Below the pieces are notes generated by a model. That model saw only the letters and a program-made list of their open reading frames with translations, searched no databases and had not been told where the DNA came from. 64,000 bases of DNA. Origin: Merdicola sp963557785. GTDB taxonomy: Bacteria > Bacillota > Clostridia > TANB77 > CAG-508. Below, piece by piece: positions 26,580 to 36,262 of the stretch (position 1 is the stretch's first letter; every line of letters starts with the position of its first letter). Position numbers and translations under genes: made by a program. Where the stretch lies: NCBI GenBank assembly GCA_963557785.1, contig CAUWBF010000004.1, positions 58,889-122,888 on the forward strand, given 5' to 3'.

Positions 26580-29198
26580 TTAAATCCATTCTCCATATTT
26601 TTTAATATAAATTCTTTTTGCAAATAAAGCAACTACACAATAAAGAATAGGAACTAAAATTATTACTGATAAATATTGTATTGGCATTGCAACTAATCCT
26701 ATAAAGCTTCCTAAAGGAGTAAATGGAACTAAAATAGCTATAATACTTAACAAAATAGATGTTACATATACCATTTTTGATGCATTACTTTGAATAAATG
26801 GTATTTTACTAGTTCTTATAATGTGCAATCCAACTAAGTTAGAAACAACACCATAAGAGAACCAAATTGTTTGGAAAAGGCTACTGTCAGGAAGTCTTAA
26901 TCTAAATACAAACCATAATGTTGCAAAAACTATAAGATCAAAACATGAGCTTAATGGTCCCATAAAAGTCATAAAATGTTTTAAACTATTCATATCCCAT
27001 TTTTTTGGACTACTTAAATAATCTGCATCAACATTATCAAAAGGAAGAGAAAGCTGACCAATATCATACAATAAACTTTGTACCAATAATTGAATTGGTG
27101 TTATAGGGAAGAAAGGTAATAGTATGCTTGCAATAAGAACAGATAAAACTTCTCCAAAATTAAAGCTTATTGCCATTTTTATATATTTTAATAAATTTGC
27201 AAAAGTTCTTCTACCTTCTGTTACACCATCTAATAAAACATTTAAATCTTTTTCTAATAGGATAATATCAGCCGTCTCTTTAGCTATGTCTACTGCAGTA
27301 TCTACAGATATTCCAACATCTGAATTAGTAAGAGAAGGAGTATCGTTAATTCCGTCTCCCATATATCCAACAACATTTCCGCTTTCTTTAAGTAATCTTA
27401 CAATTCTAGCTTTTTGGATAGGAGATAATTTAGTAAATACATTTACTTTTTTTAGTAATCTTGTTAAAGCAAGATCAGATAATTTATCTATTTCACTCCC
27501 AGTAACAAATTTAGGGGTTTTAATATTTACTTTTTTACATATAGATTCTGTAACTTCTGAATTATCACCAGTTAAAACAATAACTCTTACTCCAGCTTTA
27601 TTTAGTTTTTCTACAGCTAATTTTGCAGTTTCTTTTGGAGGATCAAGAAAACCAATAAATCCTAGTAAAACCATATTATTTTCATCAGATACTTGGAAAG
27701 AATCAATATTTTCTATATCATTTTTTTGACATACTGCAACAACTCTCATTCCATCCTTATTTAACTTTTTAGATATATTTCTAATATTTTCTTTAATCGA
27801 ATTAGTAATAGGAGAAACGGTTCCTTTGTAATCTACTAAAGAGCAAATACTTAATATTTCTTCAACAGCACCTTTAGTTATAAGTTGCTTTTTTATTCCA
27901 TCTGTTACAACTACAGATAATCTTCTTCTAGTAAAATCAAATGGAATTTCATCAATTTTTGTATATTTATCTTTTAAATTTCCTAGGTTATTTTCTAATC
28001 CTCTGTTTATAACAGCTGTATCTATATTTCCTTTTAAACCAGTTTGAAAATATGAATTTAAAAAGGCATGCTTTAAAATTCTTATATCCTCATCACCTTT
28101 TATATCTAAATATTTTTCAAGGACAATTTTATCTTCTGTTAAAGTTCCTGTTTTATCTGTACATAAAATGTTCATAGCTCCAAGACTTTGTATAGAATCT
28201 AATTTTTTAACAATCGTTTTCTTTTTGGACATTCTAACGGCACCTTTTGATAAACTAGAAGATAATATAACAGGAAGTAAAAGTGGTGTTATTCCGATTG
28301 CAATAGCAACTGAAAAAGTGAAAGCTATTAATATGTCATGTTTCCAAGCATTTGCAATTAAAGTAATTGGTATAATAATGAGCATAAATCTGATTAATAG
28401 TTTACTTATATTAGAAATTCCCATTTCAAAGCTAGTTTTAGGTTTACCAAGAGTTAATGTATGAGCAACTTTACCAAAATAAGTATCGTCAGCAATTTTT
28501 ATTACTGCACCTTTAGCAGAACCACTAATTACATTTGTACCCATAAAGCAAATTGTATCTAAATCTGTTATACTTTCGATTTCATCAATACTAGTAAGTT
28601 CAGATTTACTTAATTTTTTTACTGCATCAGATTCCCCAGTTATAGAGGACTGACCAACATATAAATCTTTTGATTCGATTATTCTTAAATCTGCAGGGAC
28701 CATATCACCGGCAGATAAAATTACAATATCGCCAAGAGTTATTTCTTTATTTGGTATTTGTATTTTTTCTCCATTTCTTAATACGATTGTTGTAGTTGCA
28801 ACCATTTCTTTTAATTTTTCAGCAGCTTTATTTGAACGATACTCCTCAAAGAATTCAAGTAAAGTACTAACTGCAACTAATATAACTATTACTATAATAT
28901 TTGCAGGACTTGGATTTTCCGGTAAAATTATATCTGTATATATTAATATAAAAGATATACCTAAAAGAATTAAATTAAATGGACTAAAAAGGCTTCCAAA
29001 GAAATAATTATACCATTTTTTAGGCTTAGCCTGTTTTATTTCGTTTTTACCAAAACGAGATTGATTAGATATTGAATCAGCATATGTTAGACCATTGGAA
29101 TCTAAATTGTTATTGGATATAAATTCTGAAACTGAAGATATGCAGTCGTCTCCATAGACTTCTCTTACATTTATATCTTCCTTTTTAATAGTTTTCAT
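26580..29198 (-). CDS. mgtA: Mg2+-importing P-type ATPase (MgtA/MgtB type)
   Basis: 872 residues, P3B-type. Actuator domain motif SITGES, phosphorylation site DKTGTLTED (Asp348), nucleotide-binding region and hinge GDGINDTPSL are all present, with ten membrane helices; YNYFFGSLFSPFN and the C-terminal ITPIQLLVQSLLYDIGQLSLPFD are typical of MgtA. It brings Mg2+ into the cell at the cost of ATP. ATG at 29198 is chosen for its distance from GAAGG; a TTG three codons upstream also opens the frame. Only about 90 bases separate it from the next gene, leaving no room for a large Mg2+ leader RNA. Confidence 0.92.
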   Translation of the reverse strand: MKTIKKEDINVREVYGDDCISSVSEFISNNNLDSNGLTYADSISNQSRFGKNEIKQAKPKKWYNYFFGSLFSPFNLILLGISFILIYTDIILPENPSPANIIVIVILVAVSTLLEFFEEYRSNKAAEKLKEMVATTTIVLRNGEKIQIPNKEITLGDIVILSAGDMVPADLRIIESKDLYVGQSSITGESDAVKKLSKSELTSIDEIESITDLDTICFMGTNVISGSAKGAVIKIADDTYFGKVAHTLTLGKPKTSFEMGISNISKLLIRFMLIIIPITLIANAWKHDILIAFTFSVAIAIGITPLLLPVILSSSLSKGAVRMSKKKTIVKKLDSIQSLGAMNILCTDKTGTLTEDKIVLEKYLDIKGDEDIRILKHAFLNSYFQTGLKGNIDTAVINRGLENNLGNLKDKYTKIDEIPFDFTRRRLSVVVTDGIKKQLITKGAVEEILSICSLVDYKGTVSPITNSIKENIRNISKKLNKDGMRVVAVCQKNDIENIDSFQVSDENNMVLLGFIGFLDPPKETAKLAVEKLNKAGVRVIVLTGDNSEVTESICKKVNIKTPKFVTGSEIDKLSDLALTRLLKKVNVFTKLSPIQKARIVRLLKESGNVVGYMGDGINDTPSLTNSDVGISVDTAVDIAKETADIILLEKDLNVLLDGVTEGRRTFANLLKYIKMAISFNFGEVLSVLIASILLPFFPITPIQLLVQSLLYDIGQLSLPFDNVDADYLSSPKKWDMNSLKHFMTFMGPLSSCFDLIVFATLWFVFRLRLPDSSLFQTIWFSYGVVSNLVGLHIIRTSKIPFIQSNASKMVYVTSILLSIIAILVPFTPLGSFIGLVAMPIQYLSVIILVPILYCVVALFAKRIYIKKYGEWI

Positions 29199-29264
29199 TA
29201 TGTACAACCTTCTTTCTTTAGTATAAATATCAATAATAAGTATAACACTAATTATAAAAAATAA

Positions 29265-29298
29265 ACAAAAAAATTAGGATAATTTAAATTATCCTAAT
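29265..29298 (-). terminator. Terminator of the glycosyltransferase gene
   Basis: Perfect 26-base palindrome centred at 29285/29286 (ATTAGGATAATTT and complement), followed by T7 on the minus strand; it overlaps the stop codon. Confidence 0.85.
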
Positions 29299-30413
29299 AA
29301 TATTTTACATATATCTTTAGTAGAGTATCTCTTCGAAAGAATACGAGCACGTATTTTCATTTCACGCATTTTATCTGGATTGCTAAAAATGCTTTGAAGA
29401 GTTTCTCTAATATCCATATCTTTTTTTAACCAAACTGCGACACCTTTTTTCTCAAGATAAGCAGCGTTTTCTTCTTCTTGACCAGGAATAGGATTTATAA
29501 CAATAATTGGTACGCCAGATGCAATACTTTCTGTTGTTGTAAGTCCTCCCGGTTTTGTAACGACTAAATCTGAGATACTCATAAGTTCTGGAATTTCATT
29601 TGTATATTCAAGAATAGTAACGTTATTTTCTGTATGACTATCTTTTACAATGTCTTCAAATTTCTTTTTCATTTTAATATTTTTTCCAGATATTGCAACT
29701 ATTTGAATATCATTAAAATCTGTTACAAAAGATCTTAATATATCTAAAGTACGACTTTTTCCTAAACCAAATTCTCCTCCACCAAAAAATAAGACAGTTC
29801 TTTTATTAGGTTCTAGTCCAAAATGTTTTAGTAATTCTTCTTTATCATAATGAATTAGAAATTTATTAGATAAAGGAATACCTGTAGAATATATTTTATT
29901 ATTTGGTATACCTTCATCATGAAGAGCTTTTTTCATACCTTCATGAGCAACAAAAAAATAATCAACATATTCATTTCCAACTAACCATTGTTCATGTGGT
30001 GCATAATCTGTTAAAATAGTTGCTATTTTGCAATTTATTTTTTCTCTTTTCTTTAAAAAGCTACACATTTGATTTGAAAATGGATGTGTAGAAATAATTA
30101 GCTCTGGTTTTTTTTCTTCAATTAGTTTTTTTAATTTAACTGCCATAATCTTATTTGAAGAAGAACTTATTTGTGCAAGGGGACCTTTTTGAGATTTATA
30201 ATAAACTCTACCCCAAGCCCAAGGTGCATTTTTTGCCATCTCTTTATAAGCAGTTGTTGTAACTTTTTCTATACCTTTATTAATATACTTCATACAATCT
30301 ATAAGTTCAGCATCAACATCCGGATAATCTGAAGCAATATACTCTTTAATGGATTTTGCAGCTGATAAATGCCCGCCACCATATGAAGCATAGAATATTA
30401 ATACTTTTCTCAT
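29289..30413 (-). CDS. MGDG synthase / UgtP-like glycolipid glycosyltransferase
   Basis: 374 residues of the GT28 (MGDG_synth) family, which transfers a sugar from UDP-sugar to diacylglycerol. The N-terminal domain opens VLIFYASYGGGHLSAAKSI, the conserved lipid-acceptor loop; the C-terminal GT-B domain has FFGGGEFGLGKS and DLVVTKPGGLTTTESIASG, the UDP-sugar site. ATG at 30413 follows AGGAG with good spacing; the frame extends to 30485 but without support. It should act at the inner membrane face to make glycolipid anchors, consistent with the nearby LCP gene, although the sugar cannot be told from sequence. Confidence 0.85.
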   Translation of the reverse strand: MRKVLIFYASYGGGHLSAAKSIKEYIASDYPDVDAELIDCMKYINKGIEKVTTTAYKEMAKNAPWAWGRVYYKSQKGPLAQISSSSNKIMAVKLKKLIEEKKPELIISTHPFSNQMCSFLKKREKINCKIATILTDYAPHEQWLVGNEYVDYFFVAHEGMKKALHDEGIPNNKIYSTGIPLSNKFLIHYDKEELLKHFGLEPNKRTVLFFGGGEFGLGKSRTLDILRSFVTDFNDIQIVAISGKNIKMKKKFEDIVKDSHTENNVTILEYTNEIPELMSISDLVVTKPGGLTTTESIASGVPIIVINPIPGQEEENAAYLEKKGVAVWLKKDMDIRETLQSIFSNPDKMREMKIRARILSKRYSTKDICKILLG

Positions 30414-30460
30414 TTTTATTCTCCTAAATAAAAGTTTTAAACATTGTATCATAAAAAAAT

Positions 30461-30489
30461 GAATAAAAAAAGAAAAAATATACAAAATA
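30461..30489 (+). promoter_or_regulatory. Possible sigma-G promoter of sleB
   Basis: GAATA, 17-base spacer, CAAAATA resembles the forespore sigma-G pattern (GNATR / CATNNTA). The region is low-complexity, so this is weak evidence, but forespore expression is expected for sleB-ypeB. Confidence 0.35.
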
Positions 30490-30517
30490 TGTTTAAAAGA
30501 AAATTTTAGGAGGAATT

Positions 30518-30988
30518 ATGAAGAGAATAACACAAATATTTTTTCTTATTTTAATTTTTACCATATTATTAATATTACTAATTAATATCACTGGAAGCAA
30601 TAATAATTCTTATGCTGCACAAACATCAGGAACTTCAGACATTCAACTTATGGCAAGAGCAATAAATGGTGAAGCAAGAGGAGAACCATATGAAGGACAA
30701 GTTGCAGTGGGTGCAGTTATTTTAAATAGAGTAAAAAGTTCAAAATTTCCAAATACTATTGCAGGAGTAATATATGAAAAAGGTGCTTTTACAGCAGTAA
30801 GCGATGGCCAAATAAATGTGCCAATAGCAGAAAATTCCACTGTATATAAAGCAGCAAGAGATGCGATGAACGGATGGGATCCAACAGGAGGAGCGATATA
30901 TTATTTTAATCCAGATACTGCTACAAATAAATGGATCTGGTCAAGACCTTTAATAAAGACAATAGGTAAACATAGATTTTGTAGATAA
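30518..30988 (+). CDS. sleB: Spore cortex-lytic enzyme SleB-type hydrolase
   Basis: 156 residues: an N-terminal signal or anchor helix (about 7-27), then a Hydrolase_2 domain starting IQLMARAINGEARGEPYEGQVAVGAV, with the catalytic Glu in NGEARGE, and GAIYYFNPDTATNKW near the end. It lacks the N-terminal peptidoglycan-binding domain of Bacillus SleB. Lytic transglycosylases of this type degrade spore cortex at germination. ypeB follows 17 bases later, which is diagnostic for SleB. Confidence 0.9.
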   Translation: MKRITQIFFLILIFTILLILLINITGSNNNSYAAQTSGTSDIQLMARAINGEARGEPYEGQVAVGAVILNRVKSSKFPNTIAGVIYEKGAFTAVSDGQINVPIAENSTVYKAARDAMNGWDPTGGAIYYFNPDTATNKWIWSRPLIKTIGKHRFCR

Positions 30989-31005
30989 AAAAGGAGAATA
31001 GATTT

Positions 31006-32400
31006 ATGAATATTAAAGAAAAATTAATAGACTGGAAAAATAGATTAAAAGATACTCATATGCTTAGCGTAATAGTAGTACTATTTTCAATAATAGTTAT
31101 ATTAGGAGTATATGCATATAAAAAGCAAAGAGAATTTAGACAAGCCTCTGAAAACTCATATAATATGGCATTTTATGAATTGGTAGATTATGTACAAAAT
31201 GTGGAAAACTATTTAGGAAAATCATTAATTTCCACAACTCCTGAACATGGAGCTGAAACATTAACTAGAGTATGGAGAGAAGCAAACTTAGCACAAGCAT
31301 ATTTAGCACAACTTCCAATAGAAAGTAATGAGCTAGAAAACACATCAAAATTTTTAAATCAAGTAAGTGATTATAGTTATTCATTATCCAGAAAGAATAT
31401 ATATAATGAATCTTTAAGCCAAGAAGATTTAGATAATTTAAAACAATTACATGATTATAGCGTAAATTTAGAGAATACGTTAACTCAATTATCAGAAGAT
31501 ATAAATAATGGAAGAATAAAATGGGGAGAATTAACTAAAAAAGGAACAACAGCTTTTGCAACTCAAGTAAGTAATATCTCAAAAGATAGTTTTAGTAATT
31601 TAGAAGAAACTTTTCACGAATATGCAGGTTTAATATATGATGGAGCTTTTTCAGAACATATAACAAAAGCTGAAAAAGTTGGTCTTACAGGAGATAATAT
31701 TTCAGAAGAAGAAGCAAAAAATATAGCAAAAAATTTTATTGGAGAAAGTAATATAGAAGAAATAACAATGAATGGATTAAGTGAAAATACAGAAATGCCA
31801 ACATATGATTTTGATATAAAATTAAAAGATAAAAATAAAGATGAAAATACTATGTCTTTATCTATAAGTCAAAAAGGTGGGCATATAGTATTTAGTAACT
31901 ATAATAGAAAAGTAGAAGCGGAAACTATAGATTATAATAAAGCAAATGAATATGGAATTAATTATTTACAATCAAAAGGGTTTAATAATATGAAGGAAAC
32001 ATATTATTTAAAACAAGATGGAATTTTAACTATTAACTATGCATACAATCAAGATGGCGTAATTGCTTATCCAGATTTAATAAAAGTTAAAATTGCTTTA
32101 GATAATGGAGAAATATTAGGAATAGAAACAACAGGATATCTAAATTCACATATGACAAGAAAAAATACAACTCCAAAAATATCAAAAGAAGAAGCTAAAA
32201 AAACATTAAATAAAAACTTAAATATAGAATATGAAGGACTAGCAATAATTCCTACAGAATTTAAAACAGAAGTATTATGTTGGGAATTTAAAGGAAAAAT
32301 TGATGATACAGAATTTTTAGTATATATAAATGCAGAAAATGGTAGAGAAGAAGATATTCTTACTATTGTAAATACACCGGATGGAGTTTTAACAATGTAA
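31006..32400 (+). CDS. ypeB: Germination protein YpeB
   Basis: 464 residues, the usual size. One N-terminal membrane helix (about 19-39), an extended helical region (residues 45-190), then three PepSY-like domains, visible as repeated KANEYGINYLQSKGF and KEEAKKTLNKNLNIEYEGLA units. YpeB stabilises SleB and localises it in the spore envelope. It is downstream of sleB in the same operon with a good AAAGGAGAA site. The stop is followed by 119 bases and then sspF. Confidence 0.92.
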   Translation: MNIKEKLIDWKNRLKDTHMLSVIVVLFSIIVILGVYAYKKQREFRQASENSYNMAFYELVDYVQNVENYLGKSLISTTPEHGAETLTRVWREANLAQAYLAQLPIESNELENTSKFLNQVSDYSYSLSRKNIYNESLSQEDLDNLKQLHDYSVNLENTLTQLSEDINNGRIKWGELTKKGTTAFATQVSNISKDSFSNLEETFHEYAGLIYDGAFSEHITKAEKVGLTGDNISEEEAKNIAKNFIGESNIEEITMNGLSENTEMPTYDFDIKLKDKNKDENTMSLSISQKGGHIVFSNYNRKVEAETIDYNKANEYGINYLQSKGFNNMKETYYLKQDGILTINYAYNQDGVIAYPDLIKVKIALDNGEILGIETTGYLNSHMTRKNTTPKISKEEAKKTLNKNLNIEYEGLAIIPTEFKTEVLCWEFKGKIDDTEFLVYINAENGREEDILTIVNTPDGVLTM

Positions 32401-32519
32401 GAAAAAAATAGAAAAAAATCAAAAAATTGAAATAATAAAAAAATGCTATTAAGAAATAATAATTATTAAGGAAAATGATTAATATTATTTTTCTAATAAT
32501 TTATTAGGAGGTGTATTAT

Positions 32520-32690
32520 ATGTCTAGAAATAGAAATATAATGTCACAAAATTTAAAAGAAGAAATAGCTAAAGAATTAGGAGTATATGAAACAGTAAAA
32601 AGAGATGGTGGATGGCAAAACGTTTCATCAAAAGACTGTGGTAATATAGTAACAAAAGCAATAGAGATAGCAAATAGAAACGTAAAATAG
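32520..32690 (+). CDS. sspF: Small acid-soluble spore protein, SspF type
   Basis: 56 residues. It reads MSRNRNIMSQNLKEEIAKEL, then GWQNVSSKDCGNIV and TKAIEIANRN, matching the alpha/beta-type SASP of the SspF group (in Bacillus MGRRRGVMSDEFK... ARDAGNMVKRAIEIAE). Such proteins coat and protect spore DNA. AGGAGGTG lies eight bases before the ATG. The central Cys replaces the usual Ala in KDAGN. It follows the sleB-ypeB pair, so a spore-specific cluster. Confidence 0.92.
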   Translation: MSRNRNIMSQNLKEEIAKELGVYETVKRDGGWQNVSSKDCGNIVTKAIEIANRNVK

Positions 32691-32799
32691 ATTTCTACAA
32701 TATGGCAAATTTGAAAAAATGCCTAATTTATGGTAAAATTAAAGTAATTTAATATTCTGGGGATATATTAAAAATAAAATGAATAGGAGACCAAGCAAT

Positions 32800-33582
32800 A
32801 TGAAAATAACAATACCAGATAACATTAAAAAATGGACGGAGCGGATAGCAGAAGAATATAAGCAAGTATATGAAGACATATGCGAAGCAAGGGCTACTAC
32901 TAAAAAAATAAACGAAGAAACGTATTGGAAGATGGAAGTAGGTGATTTGACCTATGTGAATGCAGAATGTTACTTATTTCTTTCACAAGCAGTACAGCAA
33001 TTTAGAGAAGAGATGGACGAACAAAATACAGAACTTTTCCAGGATTGCGATGAAGATACACTAAAAAGAAGAATTATCTTTAGGATAAAAGAGTATGCGG
33101 AATATCTGCCAGCTGAAAATTATAGTAGAGCAGACAAAGATGTAATTTGCGATGAAAAGCTTACAAAAGTTCTCAACCAAAAAAGATTTCCAAAGGGAGT
33201 AAAAAAAGAAGTAGAAGAATTGCTTTATTTTATCTCACAGAGGAAAACCGGCAGTTGGAGTGCTGAAGATCAGGATATTAAAAGAGCAATCTTTAAGTAT
33301 GTTGAAAGCGAGGAAAAACTGTTAGAACTTTTGGAAGATCAAGAAAATATAGAACTTACACCTGGATACCGCAAAGCTTTTAAAGAAATTCGAGTGGTGT
33401 ACCACGAAAAGAGCAAAAAAGAGCTGTATGAAGAAAGAGGAGTATTAAAACAGTATCAAGAGTTCTTACAAAAGAACCTTTGGAATGGTCATCTCCCTAA
33501 CGAATTAGAGGTCTTTGACAAGTGGAACGACATTAAATGGACAGGAGTTTATTATGTTTTTATTCCAAAAATGAAAAAGTAG
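32800..33582 (+). CDS. Orphan cytoplasmic protein, foreign-looking composition
   Basis: 260 residues, charged and helical, no signal peptide or membrane helix. Not recognised. Landmarks: KKWTERIAEEYKQVYEDICE near the N-terminus, a Glu/Asp-rich middle, and YYVFIPKMKK at the end. The ATG at 32800 is preferred because AGGAGA lies nine bases before it; ATG 32779 also opens the frame. Codon use is richer in G+C than the flanking genes (GCG, ACC, GGC, CTG), and codon 15 is CGG, so it may be recent DNA. It stands alone with its own terminator between the spore cluster and murF. Confidence 0.65.
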   Translation: MKITIPDNIKKWTERIAEEYKQVYEDICEARATTKKINEETYWKMEVGDLTYVNAECYLFLSQAVQQFREEMDEQNTELFQDCDEDTLKRRIIFRIKEYAEYLPAENYSRADKDVICDEKLTKVLNQKRFPKGVKKEVEELLYFISQRKTGSWSAEDQDIKRAIFKYVESEEKLLELLEDQENIELTPGYRKAFKEIRVVYHEKSKKELYEERGVLKQYQEFLQKNLWNGHLPNELEVFDKWNDIKWTGVYYVFIPKMKK

Positions 33583-33604
33583 TATAAGAATAAAAAAAAT
33601 CCCC

Positions 33605-33634
33605 AAAGAGCACATGAAACTCATGTGCTTTTTT
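33605..33634 (+). terminator. Terminator after the 32.8-kb orphan
   Basis: Stem AGCACATGA / TCATGTGCT with loop AAC and T6. Confidence 0.9.
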
Positions 33635-33741
33635 AATTTTAAATTTAACTAAAATAAAGAAACTAGCTTTTTTATATATATTGAGTTATAATGCCAATTG
33701 AATTTAAATATTATATAAAAAAACAAAGAGGAGATTTTAGA

Positions 33742-35127
33742 ATGAAAAAAGTTTTCATAAAAGATATTTTAAAGGTAACAAATGGAAAACTTCTAACTGG
33801 AAACTTAGAAGATGAATGTATAGATTTTTCAAAAGATACAAGAGAAATAAAAAAAGATGATACTTTTGTAGGAATTAAAGGAGAAAGATTTAATAGTAAT
33901 TTATTATATAAAGATGCATTAGATAGAGGTGCAAAAACTTGTATATTACAAGATGTAGAAATTTCAAAAGAGGATTTAGAAAAATATAAAGATAAAAATA
34001 TTATAATAGTAGATAATACAATAGAAGCTATAGGAAAAATTGCAGGATATAAAAGAAGTCTTTATAATATACCGGTTATAGCGGTTACTGGTAGTGTGGG
34101 AAAAACCAGTACTAAAGATATAATTGCAAGTGTTGTAGCCCAAAAATATAATGTTTTAAAAACACAAGGAAATCTTAACAATGATATAGGACTACCATTT
34201 ACTATTTTGGGATTAAAAGAACATACAGCACTAGTTGTAGAAATGGGAATGAATCATTTTGGAGAAATAGATTATTTAACTAATATAGCAAAACCAACTG
34301 TTGCAGTTATTACAAATATTGGAACAACTCATATTGGAAATTTAGGATCAAGAGAAAATATTTTAAAAGCAAAACTAGAAATATTAAATGGCTTACAAGA
34401 AAATGGAACAGTTATTATAAATAATGATACAGACTTATTAAATAAATGGGCTAAAGCAGACATAAACTATAAAAAAATTACATATGGTATAGAAGAAAAA
34501 TCTAATATCATGGCATTTAACACATTAGTAAAAGAAAGTTATAGTACTTATAATACAGTGATAAATGAAAGTAAATATGATATTGAAGTACCAATAAGCG
34601 GAAAACATTTTATATATAATAGTTTAAGTAGTATAGCTGTTGGAGTTGCTTTAGGTATAGATATGAATTTAATACAAAAAGGAATAAAAGAATTTGAACT
34701 TACAAAAAAAAGAATGGATCTACAAAAAATAAAAAATAATATTACAGTTATAAATGATTCATATAATGCAAGTTATGATTCTATGAAAGCAGCATTAGAA
34801 TATTTAGGAGAAATAAAAGGGAATAAAAAAATTGCAGTTTTAGGGGATATGCTAGAACTAGGAGAATATTCAGAAAAATTACATAGACTTGTAGGAAAAG
34901 AAGTTGTTAAAAATAAAATAGATATTTTAATAACGATTGGAAAGCAAGCAAAATATATTGCAGAAGAAGCTAAAAAAGAAAATATGAATAAGAATATATT
35001 TTTATGTGCTACAAATAAAGAAGCATATGATATATTAAAAAACAAAATGGAGGAAAATGATATTATTTTACTTAAAGCATCAAATGCACTAAACTTGTCA
35101 GAGATATTAGAAATGCTAAAAAAATAA
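33742..35127 (+). CDS. murF: UDP-MurNAc-tripeptide D-alanyl-D-alanine ligase MurF
   Basis: 461 residues. Adds the D-Ala-D-Ala dipeptide to the cytoplasmic peptidoglycan precursor. The N-terminal domain carries FSKDTREIKKDDTFVGIKG, the central ATP site VIAVTGSVGKTSTKDI, then NLNNDIGLPFTILGL and MGMNHFGEIDYL; the C-terminal domain has NDSYNASYDSMKAAL and VLGDMLELGEYS. Start ATG 33742 follows GAGGAG; the frame opens earlier at 33691 without a site. ddl, which makes its dipeptide substrate, follows 12 bases later. Confidence 0.95.
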   Translation: MKKVFIKDILKVTNGKLLTGNLEDECIDFSKDTREIKKDDTFVGIKGERFNSNLLYKDALDRGAKTCILQDVEISKEDLEKYKDKNIIIVDNTIEAIGKIAGYKRSLYNIPVIAVTGSVGKTSTKDIIASVVAQKYNVLKTQGNLNNDIGLPFTILGLKEHTALVVEMGMNHFGEIDYLTNIAKPTVAVITNIGTTHIGNLGSRENILKAKLEILNGLQENGTVIINNDTDLLNKWAKADINYKKITYGIEEKSNIMAFNTLVKESYSTYNTVINESKYDIEVPISGKHFIYNSLSSIAVGVALGIDMNLIQKGIKEFELTKKRMDLQKIKNNITVINDSYNASYDSMKAALEYLGEIKGNKKIAVLGDMLELGEYSEKLHRLVGKEVVKNKIDILITIGKQAKYIAEEAKKENMNKNIFLCATNKEAYDILKNKMEENDIILLKASNALNLSEILEMLKK

Positions 35128-35139
35128 GGAGTGTTTTTA

Positions 35140-36192
35140 ATGTTAAAAGTGGCAATCATTTTTGGAGGAATGTCCACCGAACATGATATTTCTATAATAT
35201 CAGGAACATCTATACTAAAGAATATAGACAAAGAAAAATACGAAATTTTTCCAATTTATATAAACAAAAGCGGAAAATGGTTTAAATATAAAGAAGATAT
35301 AAAAAATATAAAAGTATATCAAATTGGAGAACAATTAAAAAAATTAGAACAAATAGATAATGTAATGGAATACTTAAGTAAAATGGATTGCATTTTTCCT
35401 GTATTACATGGATTATATGGAGAAGATGGAACAATTCAAGGAATGTTTGAAATATTAAAAATACCATATGTAGGATGTAAAGTACTTAGTTCAAGTATCT
35501 CTATGGATAAAGCATATACAAAAATTATATTCGATAGAGCAAAACTGAAACAAGCAAGATATATTTATATAAAGAAAGTAGAAAATGACTTTATTTACAT
35601 AGATAATTGTTTTAATGAAATTAAAATAAAAATAGAAAATTTAGTAAATATAATAACTCAAAAAATAAAATTTCCCTTATTTATAAAACCATCAAATTCT
35701 GGTTCATCTATAGGAGTTAATAAAGCAAATACAATAGATGAATTAATAAAAGCAATTAATTATGCCTCAAAATTCGATAATAAAATTCTAGTAGAGGAAG
35801 GAATTATTGGTAGAGAATTAGAATGTGCAGTAATAGGAAATGAAAACCTAGAAACTTCATGTGTTGGAGAAGTATTGTCAGCAGAAGAATTTTATTCATT
35901 TGATTCAAAATATAAGAATATAAAATCTATGACTGATATTCCAGCAAATATAAATAAAGAAGCGGAAGATAAAATTAGAAATATGGCTAAAAAAGCATTT
36001 AAGGCAGTAGATGGAAAAGGATTAGCAAGAGTAGATTTTTTTATAGAAAATAAGACTAGTGATATATATATAAATGAAATTAATACTATGCCAGGATTTA
36101 CGAATATAAGCATGTACCCAAAGCTATTCGAATTTGGAGGAGTTAAATATGGCAATTTATTAGATAAACTAATTGAATTATCTCTTTCTTAA
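35140..36192 (+). CDS. ddl: D-alanine-D-alanine ligase
   Basis: 350 residues with an ATP-grasp fold: VAIIFGGMSTEHDISIISG at the start, HGLYGEDGTIQGMFE, KPSNSGSSIGV, EGIIGRELECAVIG and NEINTMPGFTNISMYPKL at the end. It supplies D-Ala-D-Ala to MurF. Motifs do not settle D-Ala-D-Ala against D-Ala-D-Ser specificity, but the murF neighbour favours the housekeeping ligase. ATG at 35140 is used; a GTG at 35131 lies on the ribosome site. Confidence 0.93.
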   Translation: MLKVAIIFGGMSTEHDISIISGTSILKNIDKEKYEIFPIYINKSGKWFKYKEDIKNIKVYQIGEQLKKLEQIDNVMEYLSKMDCIFPVLHGLYGEDGTIQGMFEILKIPYVGCKVLSSSISMDKAYTKIIFDRAKLKQARYIYIKKVENDFIYIDNCFNEIKIKIENLVNIITQKIKFPLFIKPSNSGSSIGVNKANTIDELIKAINYASKFDNKILVEEGIIGRELECAVIGNENLETSCVGEVLSAEEFYSFDSKYKNIKSMTDIPANINKEAEDKIRNMAKKAFKAVDGKGLARVDFFIENKTSDIYINEINTMPGFTNISMYPKLFEFGGVKYGNLLDKLIELSLS

Positions 36193-36262
36193 ATAATATA
36201 GAAAATTAATAAATAATATAATATAATAATGTAGAAGTTAGTAATAAATATGGAGGAAAAAG

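Noticed and set aside
29199..29264. A magnesium-sensing leader upstream of mgtA
   Set aside because: Less than 70 bases are available before the neighbouring terminator, too short for the known Mg2+ riboswitches.
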